Made by a program: the position numbers and the translations under genes. The notes beneath the pieces are model-generated. The model was not told the DNA's origin. It saw only the letters and a list, made by a program, of their open reading frames with translations, and did no database searches. This document shows positions 54,245-64,000 of a DNA stretch of 64,000 bases, piece by piece (position 1 is the first letter of the stretch; each line of letters begins with the position of its first letter). This DNA is from Dromaius novaehollandiae. Its lineage: Eukaryota > Chordata > Aves > Casuariiformes > Dromaiidae. The stretch lies in the NCBI RefSeq assembly GCF_036370855.1, contig NC_088098.1, positions 134,994,721-135,058,720 of the forward strand. Direction: 5' to 3'.

Positions 54245-56877
54245 AGAGCCTTTACATTCAGGTTGGGTTTTTTTTCCCCCCTTGTAGTTATTTTGCCTAA
54301 AGAAAACAGGCATGGAAGTTCTCTGAAGGCTAGTTTATTCCTGTAAAATTCTCATCATTGCCTCAGGGAAGGAAATAAATAACAAATGTTTCTATGGCAT
54401 CAGAGTTTAAGACATGAAGAGTCTTTTATTTTGAATTTATTATTTTTGTTCTTTCAATGTAATTTCATCAAGATATTTGACATTTAATTACTTATGCTAT
54501 GCTAAAATATCTCATTTAACACAGTAACAAGGAAATATATTAAAATTATCAAGAGATTCTAATTAAAAAAGGCTTAGGTTTCAAAGCTGAACATACTAGT
54601 GCTGTGAATACTTTGGCCTTCAACATCTTTCCTTCATCAATATTTAATATTATGAAACTGCACCAACTCAGCAAGAGGACTGATGTTGTAACAGTTGTTT
54701 TCTTAGTTTATCTACGTATTGTTCTAATGTGCATTTTAATTTATATCATAGAATTAATTCTTCCTACTTCCAATACAGAAAGCTGGTATTACCATTCACA
54801 CACAAACTTCTTTCCACCTAGATACTAAAACACGACTCTTGAATTGTCTAGTAAAACAGACGGAGTGAGAGAGAGAAAAGGTGGTGTTATAGTTAGAATA
54901 TAGAATTGGAACGAGGAAATAAACTTTATCCCTCATTATATTACATACATCCCTTAGCAAGGGTAAGTCACTGATAATTCTCATGCCTTGGTTTCCCGAT
55001 ATAAAAATTAATACAAAAATGTAGAGTTCAGCTCATGGATAGTGCTAAAATTCTCAAATAGAATTTGTTATGACAAATGTAAGCCATTCTTGTTACTTTC
55101 ACACGATGAGCACACAGTTCACAATGACATCTTATCGCTCATGTCAACATATTTTCAGGGTAGCTCCTCCCCATTACGGTTTCACGACAGGTGTACGTGT
55201 TCTGCTCAGAGCAAGCATATATGCTCAAGAAAATTCTCATAACTCAGGATTCACACTCTAACCACAGTTTAAATAATACCTAGGGAAACTGGTTTTTTTT
55301 AAATTTTATTTATTTCTTCCAGATTTCTACTGCTAAGTGTTGTGTATTCCAGAGAGAATGCTAATGTTTATATATGAACAGTTTTCAAAAGCATCCATAT
55401 AGCCGGTATTATAACTAGTTATTTTTGTAACAGAACAGAACTGGGTTTTTTTTGTTATATATGAGGTATTTCCCATATACAGAAATTATTCTCCTATTCT
55501 ACCTTGTACTTGCAATCTTAGTTCGCCTCCCACTCACATAGTCCAGCTCCACACAGTAACAGAAATAGCCACTGCTAGTGTTAAACCACGCTAGTGCTAT
55601 AGTTAACTATACCAGTGTTGCAGTAAGTTTCCAACAGACTAGCCCAAAGCTCTTTATAAAGAAGTGTTCTCTGTACTGACCATGCAATTTGCAATGTTTG
55701 CCTATAATTGACTATTTCACTAATAAAGACTTACGAAATTGATACTCCCAAAGGCTTTGTTAGCTGTATAGCACTACAGTTAACATTTCAATATTTGAAT
55801 CTCAACATGTATTTTCTCGTCATTAAACTTAAAGGACCTAAGAGTTTTAGTTTAAAAATAAAATGAGACCCTAATTTCTTGCTTAAATACTTCAAGTTTT
55901 GAGAACCAAGCCAAGAAACATTACCTACAATACTAAACAGCTTTGTTAAAACTCTCATTATAAAGTCAGACAAAAGAAATCCAAAGACATTTCTGATTTC
56001 AGATCATTGTTGCATAAATATTAAAGAATTAGAGTTTCTGAATGTTTTGGCTGCTGAATCAATAAATATTTTTCTTTAACATAAAGCAAAAATGGATCAT
56101 ATTCTAGATTTACTGAAGTTGTCAACATTCAAATACAGTCTTAAGAAGACTCAATGCAACTATTTATTACATGCATGTTTTCAAACGATGCTAACTGCAG
56201 GACTAAGCACTAACTGGAAATTAGTTCAAAAAAATCTAATTCCAAAATACGAGTGTAGCACTTATTGCTTTGCAGCACTTGAATGCTACAGCTTCACACC
56301 TCTCCTCTGGCTTATAAAATATTAGTCTTTCAACCATCATAATGTATCATCCTGTTTTTCTGCATTTTAGAAAAATCTAAAAGCTAAAGCATGGCATCAA
56401 AAATTTTGATATAATTCCGGTTTAAAATCTCTAAATATTGCATTTTTTGGTAAATACTGACAAATAAGGCCCTACTCTTCAGAGTTATTCAGTGCAGAGG
56501 CTTCTATAGGCACAGGCTCTGTCCTTGCAGAGCATCTTGTCAAAAGTACAAAGGGCAAGACTTTCTTTCCTATTGCCAAATGAGCAAACTGAAAGAAATC
56601 TTAAACACCCACACAAGTACATGTATTCTTTTAAGTCTGTACCATGGAAAGAGCCAATACTTATTCAACCCACCTATTAAAATGGCACTTTGTGCTTCTA
56701 CTACAAGCAGGTATATTTTATAAAAAGCTTGTCTTTTTTTTTACTCCACTGCAGACCTCTTCACTGTTAAGTCAACATACATACTAAGGAAAGAAAATCT
56801 TAAAGCTCATATTGTTTTAGGCAAACCCAAAAGACAATGTGAAATGTTAAACTCAGCACCCTTGCACCAAAATCTAA

Positions 56878-56902
56878 AATATAAATAAATAAATAAATAA
56901 AT
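56878..56902. repeat. (AAAT)n tetranucleotide repeat
   Basis: About six AAAT/ATAA units in a row. Confidence 0.93.
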
Positions 56903-58460
56903 ATAAAAATGTTAAGTGTCCTCAGACAGTAAAATGAAGTGGGAATTGTAGACTGTATTAGCCAAGAAACCATTATCACACTGGCAATACACAACTTCAT
57001 CACTGATTATACTGCAAGCTGAAGGTGCTCAATGCCTCTCTGAAAAACAGCACAGAAGGACAAGGATAACAAAAGAAACAAATAGGACACCAATTTAAAA
57101 CTTCTGTCCTTTGATACTACAGAACCTGAAGGCCGTTCACGAACTGCACCTATCAGTAAGCCAGCAGATTTTTCCAAGCCCTCTTCTACGCTGTATTTTG
57201 TCACAATCTATCTGAGCAGTCACAAAGCTTTTACTAAATAAATACATATATGTAATAAACAGGAAGTTTTCCAGATATGATTGTAGGCCAGTGCAATACC
57301 ATCTTCACAGGTTTACGGAGCAGAAGTCAGGCGATACCCTAGCTCCCCTCACCAAAGGCACAGCAAACAGGAATTTGCATGATCATTACCAGTTTCACTA
57401 TGGCAGTTTCATGCTATTGCTTCTTGAGAGAGCTACCTGCCGCAGCAATGGTAGGCAGTACACTATGCAGACAGAAGGAGGATCTCAGAGTGAGGCTGGA
57501 ACAGTTTGGCAACAGCAACAACACACAGAGCCCTCACATAAGCCGGGGGAATGGAACAGGAACAGAGCTCCTTGCTCCTCCAGCCCAGGGAGAGATGTCA
57601 CTGCAAGCACACAAAATCCTGCCTAAAAAAGAAAAAAATCCTTCTCCCTTCCACATGCTCGTGCCCAAGTACAGCAATTGAGTATGGGTTTTCCTCACTC
57701 ACCAACCAATATGAAAGAGGAAGCCTGAAAGCAGAGTCAAGGAATAGCCCAGCAACGGGAATCCCAGCATCCCTCTTCTTCTTAGTGGCTCGAACTGAGA
57801 AACAGCCTTCTCGCTTGGGTGTTGTCCCCTCCGTGATGCTCTCCATCACCACCTACCTACCTGATAATAACTGGTACATTTTCTCAAAATTGGCACATAA
57901 ATAGCAGGAAACTACACAAACCCAGTAACTGCGTGACTGATTTGAAAAAAAACAAAAAAGAAGAGAAAAAGACACAGCAAAAACACACACAGAGGAAAAC
58001 TCCCTCCCCACAAAGTATACTAAGCAGATGAGTATCTTTTCAGCGAAAAGGCATCAGCCTTAAAGAATTCCGGCCACACGGAGAGAAAACCGTCACCAAG
58101 GAGGAAGGGAAGCAGAGCTACAGCAAGGCAGGCAACGCAGGCGGCACCCCACGGGCGGCCGCCCCGGGGCACCTCGCTAAGATCATGACCGAGGCGAGAG
58201 GCGCGCATACACAGACCGCCTGGCCGAGGAGGGGCCGCGCCACGCCGCGCCCGGGGCGCTGCCCCGTCCCGAGAGGGGCGGCAGGCGGACACCGCGCTGC
58301 CGGGCACCGCAGCCGGCCCTCGACCCCCGGCGCACCTGGGCTGTGGCGCTGCCCGCCGGCGGAGACGCCCGCCGCGGCAGCGACGCAAAACGGCTCCCGG
58401 CGGGCGGAAGGGGCAGCGGCGGCGGCGCGCGCGGCGGGGCGGCGGCAGCCTAACGGCGCG

Positions 58461-58516
58461 CGGCTGGCCGTTGGCGCGGCGGGGGGCAGCGGCTGGCCGT
58501 TGGCGCGGCGGGGGGG
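58461..58516. repeat. 29-bp tandem duplication in CpG island
   Basis: The sequence CGGCTGGCCGTTGGCGCGGC followed by a G run occurs at 58461-58486 and again at 58490-58516, a 29-bp period, essentially identical. It lies just inside the predicted 5' end of intron 1. Confidence 0.9.
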
Positions 58517-58520
58517 TGGG

Positions 58521-58606
58521 GGAGGATGGAAGGGAGGGAGAGCGGGGCTGGGGGGGAGGAGGATGGAAGGGAGGGAGAGCGGGGCTGGGGGGGAGGAGGA
58601 TGGCGC
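58521..58606. repeat. 37-bp G-rich minisatellite, about 2.3 units
   Basis: A unit containing GGATGGAAGGGAGGGAGAGC then GGGGCTGGGGGG repeats with a 37-bp period: GATGG starts at 58525, 58562 and 58599. It has many runs of three or more G on the plus strand, which is the template strand for CDKL5, so G-quadruplex formation is plausible. Confidence 0.9.
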
Positions 58607-58705
58607 AGGGCTGCCCCGCAGCAGCAAGAGGCCGGGAGCAGGGAGGTGACAGGAGAGGGCGGCGGAGGACAGCGGTGAGCGCCCGGCCCCGCGCGGCTCC
58701 CCTAC

Positions 58706-58870
58706 CTCCGCTCCGGCTCCGCCGCTGTCGTTACACCCGGCGGCGGCGGCGCGCGCGCCCGCCTGCCGCTGCCGCTGCCGCCGCCCCCTCACTCTGCTCC
58801 CCCACCCGCCCGCGTTCCCTCCCTACCACGGCGCTCAACCGAACACACAGGCCACCCGGCCCCACCCCCC
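58706..58870 (-). other. CDKL5: Candidate CDKL5 non-coding exon 1 (5' end approximate)
   Basis: On the minus strand the sequence ends GCCGGAGCGGAG at 58706, followed by GTAGGG, a good donor, inside the CpG island and in the CDKL5 orientation. The exon would be very GC-rich, with CGG/CAG-like runs (58741-58788). The transcription start is not visible. The upper limit is a guess from the CCAAT box at 58946-58950, since CCAAT boxes usually sit 60-100 bp upstream of starts. Another donor-like site further upstream, GAG|GTAACA at 59176/59175, could belong to a different first exon. Confidence 0.5.
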
Positions 58871-58884
58871 AAGCCCACACTGAC

Positions 58885-59000
58885 ACCGCCCCCCACCAGT
58901 AACAGAGGAGCGAGCCGGCCTGCAGCCACGCCCCCACCCTCTCGACCAATAGAAGCTAGCCTCGCTCCTCCCCCTCCCCGCCCGCCGACACCGCCCCCAG
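58885..59000 (-). promoter_or_regulatory. Probable CDKL5 core or proximal promoter, TATA-less, CCAAT plus GC boxes
   Basis: There is a CCAAT box at 58946-58950 (ATTGG on the minus strand). GC-box or Sp/KLF-like sites are at about 58887-58894 (CCGCCCCC), 58927-58939 (CCACGCCCCCACC), 58977-58983 (CCCGCCC) and 58991-58998 (CCGCCCCC). No TATA box is apparent. All of these work in either orientation, so the element may drive both strands. Assignment to CDKL5 rests on the strand and position of the identified coding exons. Confidence 0.5.
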
Positions 59001-59260
59001 CCCCGGCACGCCCTCCCCCCCCCCCGGGCAGGCTCGGTTGACTCGCAGCTGCCGAGCAACGGGCGCCGGGCTGCGGGCGGCCGCCGGGTCGCGGCCGGGC
59101 GTCGTGACAGGGCAGAGGCGGCAGCGGCCGCGGGGGCCCGGCTGCAGGAGAGGCGGCCGCAGTCACAAGTGTTACCTCTGCTGTCGGCGGCGCAGACAGG
59201 TGGAGGCGGGAGGCGGGGGAGGTCCTTGAAGCAGGGGCCGGGCCTGGAGGGGCCTGGCCG

Positions 59261-62200
59261 TGCCTGGAGTGGGAGGGAAATCGGGGCTTGGGTGGGGGCG
59301 CCTAATCGATGGTCCTTTTTTGGGATGGGGGAGGGACTGAGAAGCTGGTGCACACCCCCGGCACGCAGAGCCGTTAGTCACTCGTGTACCAAAAGGCAAG
59401 GAGGGGGATAGGGGTGGTAGGAAGTGCTGCTGCTTTTTCTGGATGCGTAGGATAGTTGGGATGTTTAAAATGGATTTCCCCTTTTTCTTCAGATCAGCTC
59501 TTTCAGAGTGCTCCAGCAACTCGAGCGTTTCCAGCCTTTATAAAATCAAGATCTTGGCTTGCAAATTCTGTTGCTTGAGCCTGTTGGGCTTGTATTGTCC
59601 AGCTTTGCCCTCAGGAACTGAAAGTATGGGTGCAAAATTAAAGCCAAGAATAAAAGGGTCCCAGGAGCTGCCACTTTCAGACAAACATCAAGTACCAGAT
59701 GTATCATGGCATAATGCAGGCGTTCTGCAAGTAACGGGAGCTTGAACTCAGCTCCCACTTTCCTGGTGTGCTTCAAAAGTTCGTTAAATGAGAAAAAATA
59801 TTATGAAACCCACTGAACATAGTATGTCATAGGACTGAGTGATAGCTGAGTATTGCTAATCTAGCACAAACCAGATGTATGTTTCTTTGTAACCTTAAAA
59901 ACTGTGTACAGACAGATGAATGGAACCTGAGGCATTGCAGTGCTTAAAAATTAGGCTCCTCACTTCCATTTGATGTTCCAGACAGACTGCTCCAGGAGCC
60001 TTGGGGCATTTAGGGTGCATCTGCAGTGTTTTGGTTTAGATCAGGGATGCAGTTTTGAAGTAAATCTTCTGTGCTTACTGTGCTTAGATTCACAGTGTGG
60101 AGTGGTCTTGGAGTGCATGAACTAGATCCTTTTTGGACAAAACAAAACTGGGAAGGGGCTCCAAGAGTGCACCTGGGGGGCTCCAAGAGTGCATCTCTGC
60201 ATCCCAGCCACAAACAAGCACTCAGTGGAAAACAAACTAGCAAACTGGTCTAAGGTTAACAGGCCCTGAAATGTGTATTGCTTGGACACCAGGCCCTCAG
60301 CTGTTCCACTGTACAGATCTATTAGGCCTCTCTGCTTGCCGATGTCAAATTATTGACATACAGAACTTTGTAGGTGAGAAGGAAAGTCCCAGAGGATATC
60401 TACTGTAGCATCTTAAAAAGCTGAATGGCACATCACAGCAGACTAAAACTGATCTGAGACATGGATGCTTAAAGTCTGCCAAAACTCCCAGTTTGGATGT
60501 GGATCTTCCTATCTTATTGTGTCAGGAGTATATCACATTATCCATAGCTATAAGGATAACTTAAATTGAAGGTCAAGTAAAGATATGACACTGTTGTCTA
60601 AAAAGTAGCAAATGTTGCTACTTGAGGTACTGTCAGTGGCTATGGTGGCCCTTAATTATTCCCCTACGCCTATACCAACTCTATGATAGAAGGCACTGGT
60701 GCTACAAGTGAAAAATTAAGACAAATGACTGAGTAATGCTTTAATGCTTAAAAATAACCAAATGAATTTCTGATAACATATGCTAGCAATTAAAACAATT
60801 TTTTTCTATCAGTGTATCTTGTCATTTTTAATATGAGACCAGATTATAAGTGATATAGTACATGTTGAATTCTTTTGAAAAGGCACAGGTATATCCTTTA
60901 CCGTGGCAAAATCTGAGCAGAGAATTGTGTGGGATTTTTTTTTTGTTGTTAATCTACACAAAAACAACTTCCTTTTCCTACAGTGCTTTTCACAGTAACC
61001 AATTTCACATGCTTTGCTTGATTAAAGACAGTAGGGGTTCCATCCATAATCTTAAATGCCTGAAATCAAACATTGTAGCTCACTTGTCTTCTGAGTTTCT
61101 CTAATATTCATCATAGTATTTTTCCTCATCTTGTGGTTATAACTGAAATGTAAGAGTACAACAGTTTTTTGTTACTGCCGCCAAAAGTCCACGGCTAATT
61201 TCAACTGAACTAAAAAGATGGAATTTTCTAATGCAAACCTTTGCAAATCAGGCAGGGATGTGGAAGTCAAGCTCTTTTTTTCTGACGCACTCCTCATGGT
61301 GTATAATAGAGATTTTGTTTTAAGACGCTCGACTAGATTTCACCAATTCCCTAAGATAAAACATAAAAAATACAGTTTGCCAGGTAAAATAAGCATATGT
61401 GACTCTGAATACAATTAAGAAGCAGGTCCCATTCATAATACAACATTTTTAGATATTTTTTCCCATAAAAAGAACCAAAAAATCACAAATTTGGGTCACC
61501 TAAACGTTTCTTTCAGGGATTCCTAACGGGGTTGTGGGGTGTTCCAGCCCAGAGACAAATGCTCGGAGAAGGCAGCCAGATTGTCTTGGCTTCCTTTTTT
61601 GGTCTCACAAACTTCAGCTGGCTCAGTGTCAGGTTGGCCCTCCAGTGCAGATCAGAGCAGTCTGATCTGTTCTGCTGGAAACTGCGGGAAGTGCCAAGTC
61701 CTACATGTGTCTTCCTTAAGGAGCACGTATGAGTCATTGTATCAGCAATGCTTACAGGCAGCTACTGGTTTGATTGCTAACCAATGTAATATTGTCTCAG
61801 TAGAAAAGGGCTGCTTACCCATTGCACCCCTGTCAAGCCGTTGACACTCAGAAACAAGTATGTATGAAATTGATGTAAGCATCAATGGAAGGGGAGGGGG
61901 AGACAAGCATATACTGAATAAGTAGCATTTCCCATATGGTTTAGACATATAAATATAAATACATGGAGCAAGATATTATCATAGTGTTTTAGAAGAGCCT
62001 TTAAACAGACAAAAATCAATGGGAGTTCTGCCTAGCTGAAAAGTGCAAAAATTGGCACATGGATAGGAGCAGATTATTCATTATTCTTTCTTGCAGGGAC
62101 ATTTCATTACATATAGAAGAAACAGAAACCATGAAGAAGTGAATATTAATTGTTTCTTTCCTAGGGTCTTGAGAGAAAACAATACAACAAAAGGAGTGAT

Positions 62201-64000
62201 GCTGTTTTTATTGTTATTCTCTACACACTCTCTATTGCTTTCCCAGGAACCAAGCTCTCAGTTGAGCAGGCAGTAATTTAAAAAAGTATTTTACCCTGAA
62301 TTTCCTATATTGCATTGCATATTTAATACATGCAATAAAGGCCGACAGTCACAATTCTCAGGTGGTAGAGTTTGCTATAGCTACACTGACATCCCTTTAC
62401 AAAGCTTTTTTTTAATGTATATTTTAAAATGTGTAATCTGCAAGTATTGCTCTTGTATGGAATCATTCCATTTTGACAATTGGGCTCATGATCAAAGAGT
62501 TATGGCTTTGTTCCTCTCTGTGTGATCATTTCCATGCAAGGGCTGTAAACCATTTTTTTCCTCCTCCTTTTGGTGGGTGCTGCAGCCATCCTTCACTGAA
62601 ATAGCAAGTGGTTCAGTCCCCAAGGTTTGCCTGGTATATGCATTTGTGGGGATTCAAGAGAGATGAGGGTTTTCTGCACGGTCCGAAAGCACAGTTGCTA
62701 TTTGGTCTGCCTGGCACTTCTAATCCAAACAGAGCCCTTCCAGGAAAGGGGAAGTAACAGCAGATATAGTTCTGAGTCTGTAAGAAACATTTGATACCGT
62801 TTTATTTACCAAGACTTGTTTAGGCTATGAGAAGTGTCACTGATCTATAACTTACCTACTGTTATCTTCTCTCTGCCTCTTAGTTTAAAAGTGGGTTTGC
62901 TGTGTGGCTGAGCCACCTGCTGTATATGCCTCTTAGGCACTACTACTGCCCTTTCATCTGGCTTCCTAAACTTATTTGGGTAGTCTGCTAGATACATATT
63001 CTGCTTTTACAGAACCAGGGCTCAATATACTTAGGTGTGCAAGTCATTGTTTGCACTGTATTTTCTGATGAAATATATTGACTTTTAGCAGAAATAAAGA
63101 CACTTCTGTTCTTTTATGTTTCTAAATTTAATGTGCTTTATAACTTCTCAGTGACAAGCAAATAGTACACAGAATAAAGTTAAATAATATTTCTTTCCAG
63201 CTGACTATAATTTAGACAGTATGACAATTCAAAGAACTATATATCTTTACTTCAATAATAATGACCAGTTGTGGTTCATGGATTTCATTCATCCTAATAT
63301 GTCCTACAGAGTGTAATAGGCACCTTCCATGTGCACGCAGGTAGGTTTGCCCATGAGGTATTTCATCCCTGAGTGTAATTCATAGTTTTACACCAGCATT
63401 TGGTAAGAGCAAGACAGGGGGTGAGATGACATGATTGCAGGGTGGCTTTCTGTTGTAGTGCTTTGTTTCGTGAGCTCTGAGGGCAATTCCTGAATGTCTA
63501 GACCCGTCAGAGTTTCAGTCCTCAGCTCATCTCAGAATAATAGTACAGACATTTAGCATTATAGTCTCATGGATCACATCCTCTTCCACACCCTTTCACC
63601 CCCACATGGAGCTCAGGTATCCCTAGCAATGAGTTCAGAATGAAAACAGATTAGGCAGAATAGGCTGCACCTATTCTCTGTAATTATTTTGGTAAAATCA
63701 GTTTTGTTTTCAGAATACTTGTAACTTTCCATAAGCTATTTCCCAAACCATGTCCCTCTCTCATTAAATAATTTCTTCATCTAACTATTCTGTTTCTTTC
63801 ACTGTCTGACTTCTCCCTAGTTCTCCCTTCTGTCTTGGCTGCATTTAAGCATTACTATGTGACTGTTTTAGTAGTAGCTGTGAATTGATTTCATCTGTTC
63901 CAGCAGTATCCCCTACTTGAGGGTCGTTCTACTTGTTTTCTAGGAGAAAAGGTCTCCATAGAAATAAAGAATCATCCTTCTCATGCAGAAGAATTAGAAT
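59261..64000. other. Upstream flank of the CDKL5 island; no supported gene
   Basis: AT-rich sequence to the right of the CpG island. I see no recognisable coding exon, no CR1 copy and no RNA gene. In mammals the gene on this side of CDKL5 is the divergently transcribed SCML2, but none of its conserved MBT-repeat or SAM-domain sequence is seen here. A plus-strand acceptor-like site (59493) and a 39-codon frame (59626-59745) are the only hints of a divergent transcript and are described under findings. Confidence 0.6.
60155..60193. repeat. 22-bp direct duplication
   Basis: GGGGCTCCAAGAGTGCA occurs at 60155-60171 and 60177-60193, separated by CCTGG, giving a 22-bp period. It lies in the upstream flank, with no gene context. 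Confidence 0.9.

Larger units (their letters stand above)
10177..58705 (-). other. CDKL5: CDKL5 intron 1 (about 48.5 kb, inferred)
   Basis: The region lies between the exon 2 acceptor (10177-10178) and the best donor in the CpG island (58705). It is uniformly AT-rich and contains no exon I can support. The many open frames of 60-140 codons resemble no family and lack matching splice sites. What it holds: two CR1 3' tails (28047-28160 and 51284-51350), simple repeats (18588, 23178, 23828, 25701, 30893, 31889, 37277, 56878) and perfect palindromes (13129, 20521, 41562, 50299, 54227), all listed separately. A large first intron with a non-coding exon 1 far upstream matches the known organisation of mammalian CDKL5. 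Alternative untranslated first exons, known in mammals, could lie here; a possible one ends at 57861. The right boundary depends on the exon 1 choice. Confidence 0.75.
58130..59260. promoter_or_regulatory. CpG island
   Basis: There is an abrupt change from AT-rich to very GC-rich, CpG-dense sequence, with many CGG, GCGC and CCGCC runs and clusters such as gcggccgc. It fades back after about 59260. It is the only CpG island in the window and lies at the 5' side of CDKL5. Such islands mark the promoters of broadly expressed vertebrate genes. Long open frames on both strands here reflect low stop-codon density, not coding. Confidence 0.9.

Noticed and set aside
58118..58792. Open frame of 224 codons on the minus strand in the CpG island, and similar overlapping frames on both strands up to 59353
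   Set aside because: They are low-complexity Ala/Pro/Arg/Gly sequence from CGG-rich DNA, overlap each other on both strands and resemble no protein family. They are explained by the scarcity of stop codons at high GC.
59261..64000. Search for SCML2 5' exons expected on the plus strand from mammalian gene order
   Set aside because: No sequence resembling its N-terminal or MBT-repeat coding exons was seen; they may lie further right.
1..64000. CRISPR arrays, operons, phage or other prokaryotic systems, tRNA or rRNA genes
   Set aside because: None seen. The repeats are microsatellites and retrotransposons, and the spliced gene shows this is vertebrate DNA.

Overview
The window looks like nuclear DNA from a bird, or less likely another sauropsid. 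It is AT-rich and intron-like, with decayed CR1 LINEs of the kind that dominate avian genomes, one solo LTR, microsatellites and a single sharp CpG island. There are no prokaryotic-style gene arrays, and most open frames look like chance. No RNA gene or CRISPR array was seen.

One gene can be identified with high confidence: the 5' part of CDKL5 (cyclin-dependent kinase-like 5), on the minus strand. Two consecutive coding exons with clean splice sites encode residues 1-33 of the kinase. These are exon 2, which carries the start codon (10176-9936), and the 35-nt exon 3 (9427-9393). They include the whole ATP-binding glycine-rich loop. The later exons, with the catalytic lysine, the rest of the kinase domain and the long C-terminal tail, must lie beyond position 1.

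Layout from right to left, which is the direction of transcription. 59.3-64 kb is upstream flank with no coding exon I can support. About 58.13-59.26 kb is a CpG island with a CCAAT box and several GC boxes but no TATA box. It is the probable CDKL5 promoter and non-coding exon 1, with the best donor at 58706/58705, and possibly a divergent promoter. 58.7-10.18 kb is a first intron of about 48.5 kb, AT-rich, with sparse CR1 tails, microsatellites and several long perfect palindromes. 10176-9936 is exon 2 and 9935-9428 is a 508-bp intron 2. 9427-9393 is exon 3, and 9392-1 is the start of intron 3.

The distal end of intron 3 holds a long, heavily mutated CR1 ORF2 copy in the plus orientation (about 150-3225). 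It is split by a 641-bp LTR-like insertion with 5-bp target duplications, and an inverted second CR1 fragment (about 3275-3655) sits next to it. I see no new multi-gene system. The most interesting local feature is a 12-codon upstream ORF in exon 2 whose stop codon shares its A with the CDKL5 start codon.
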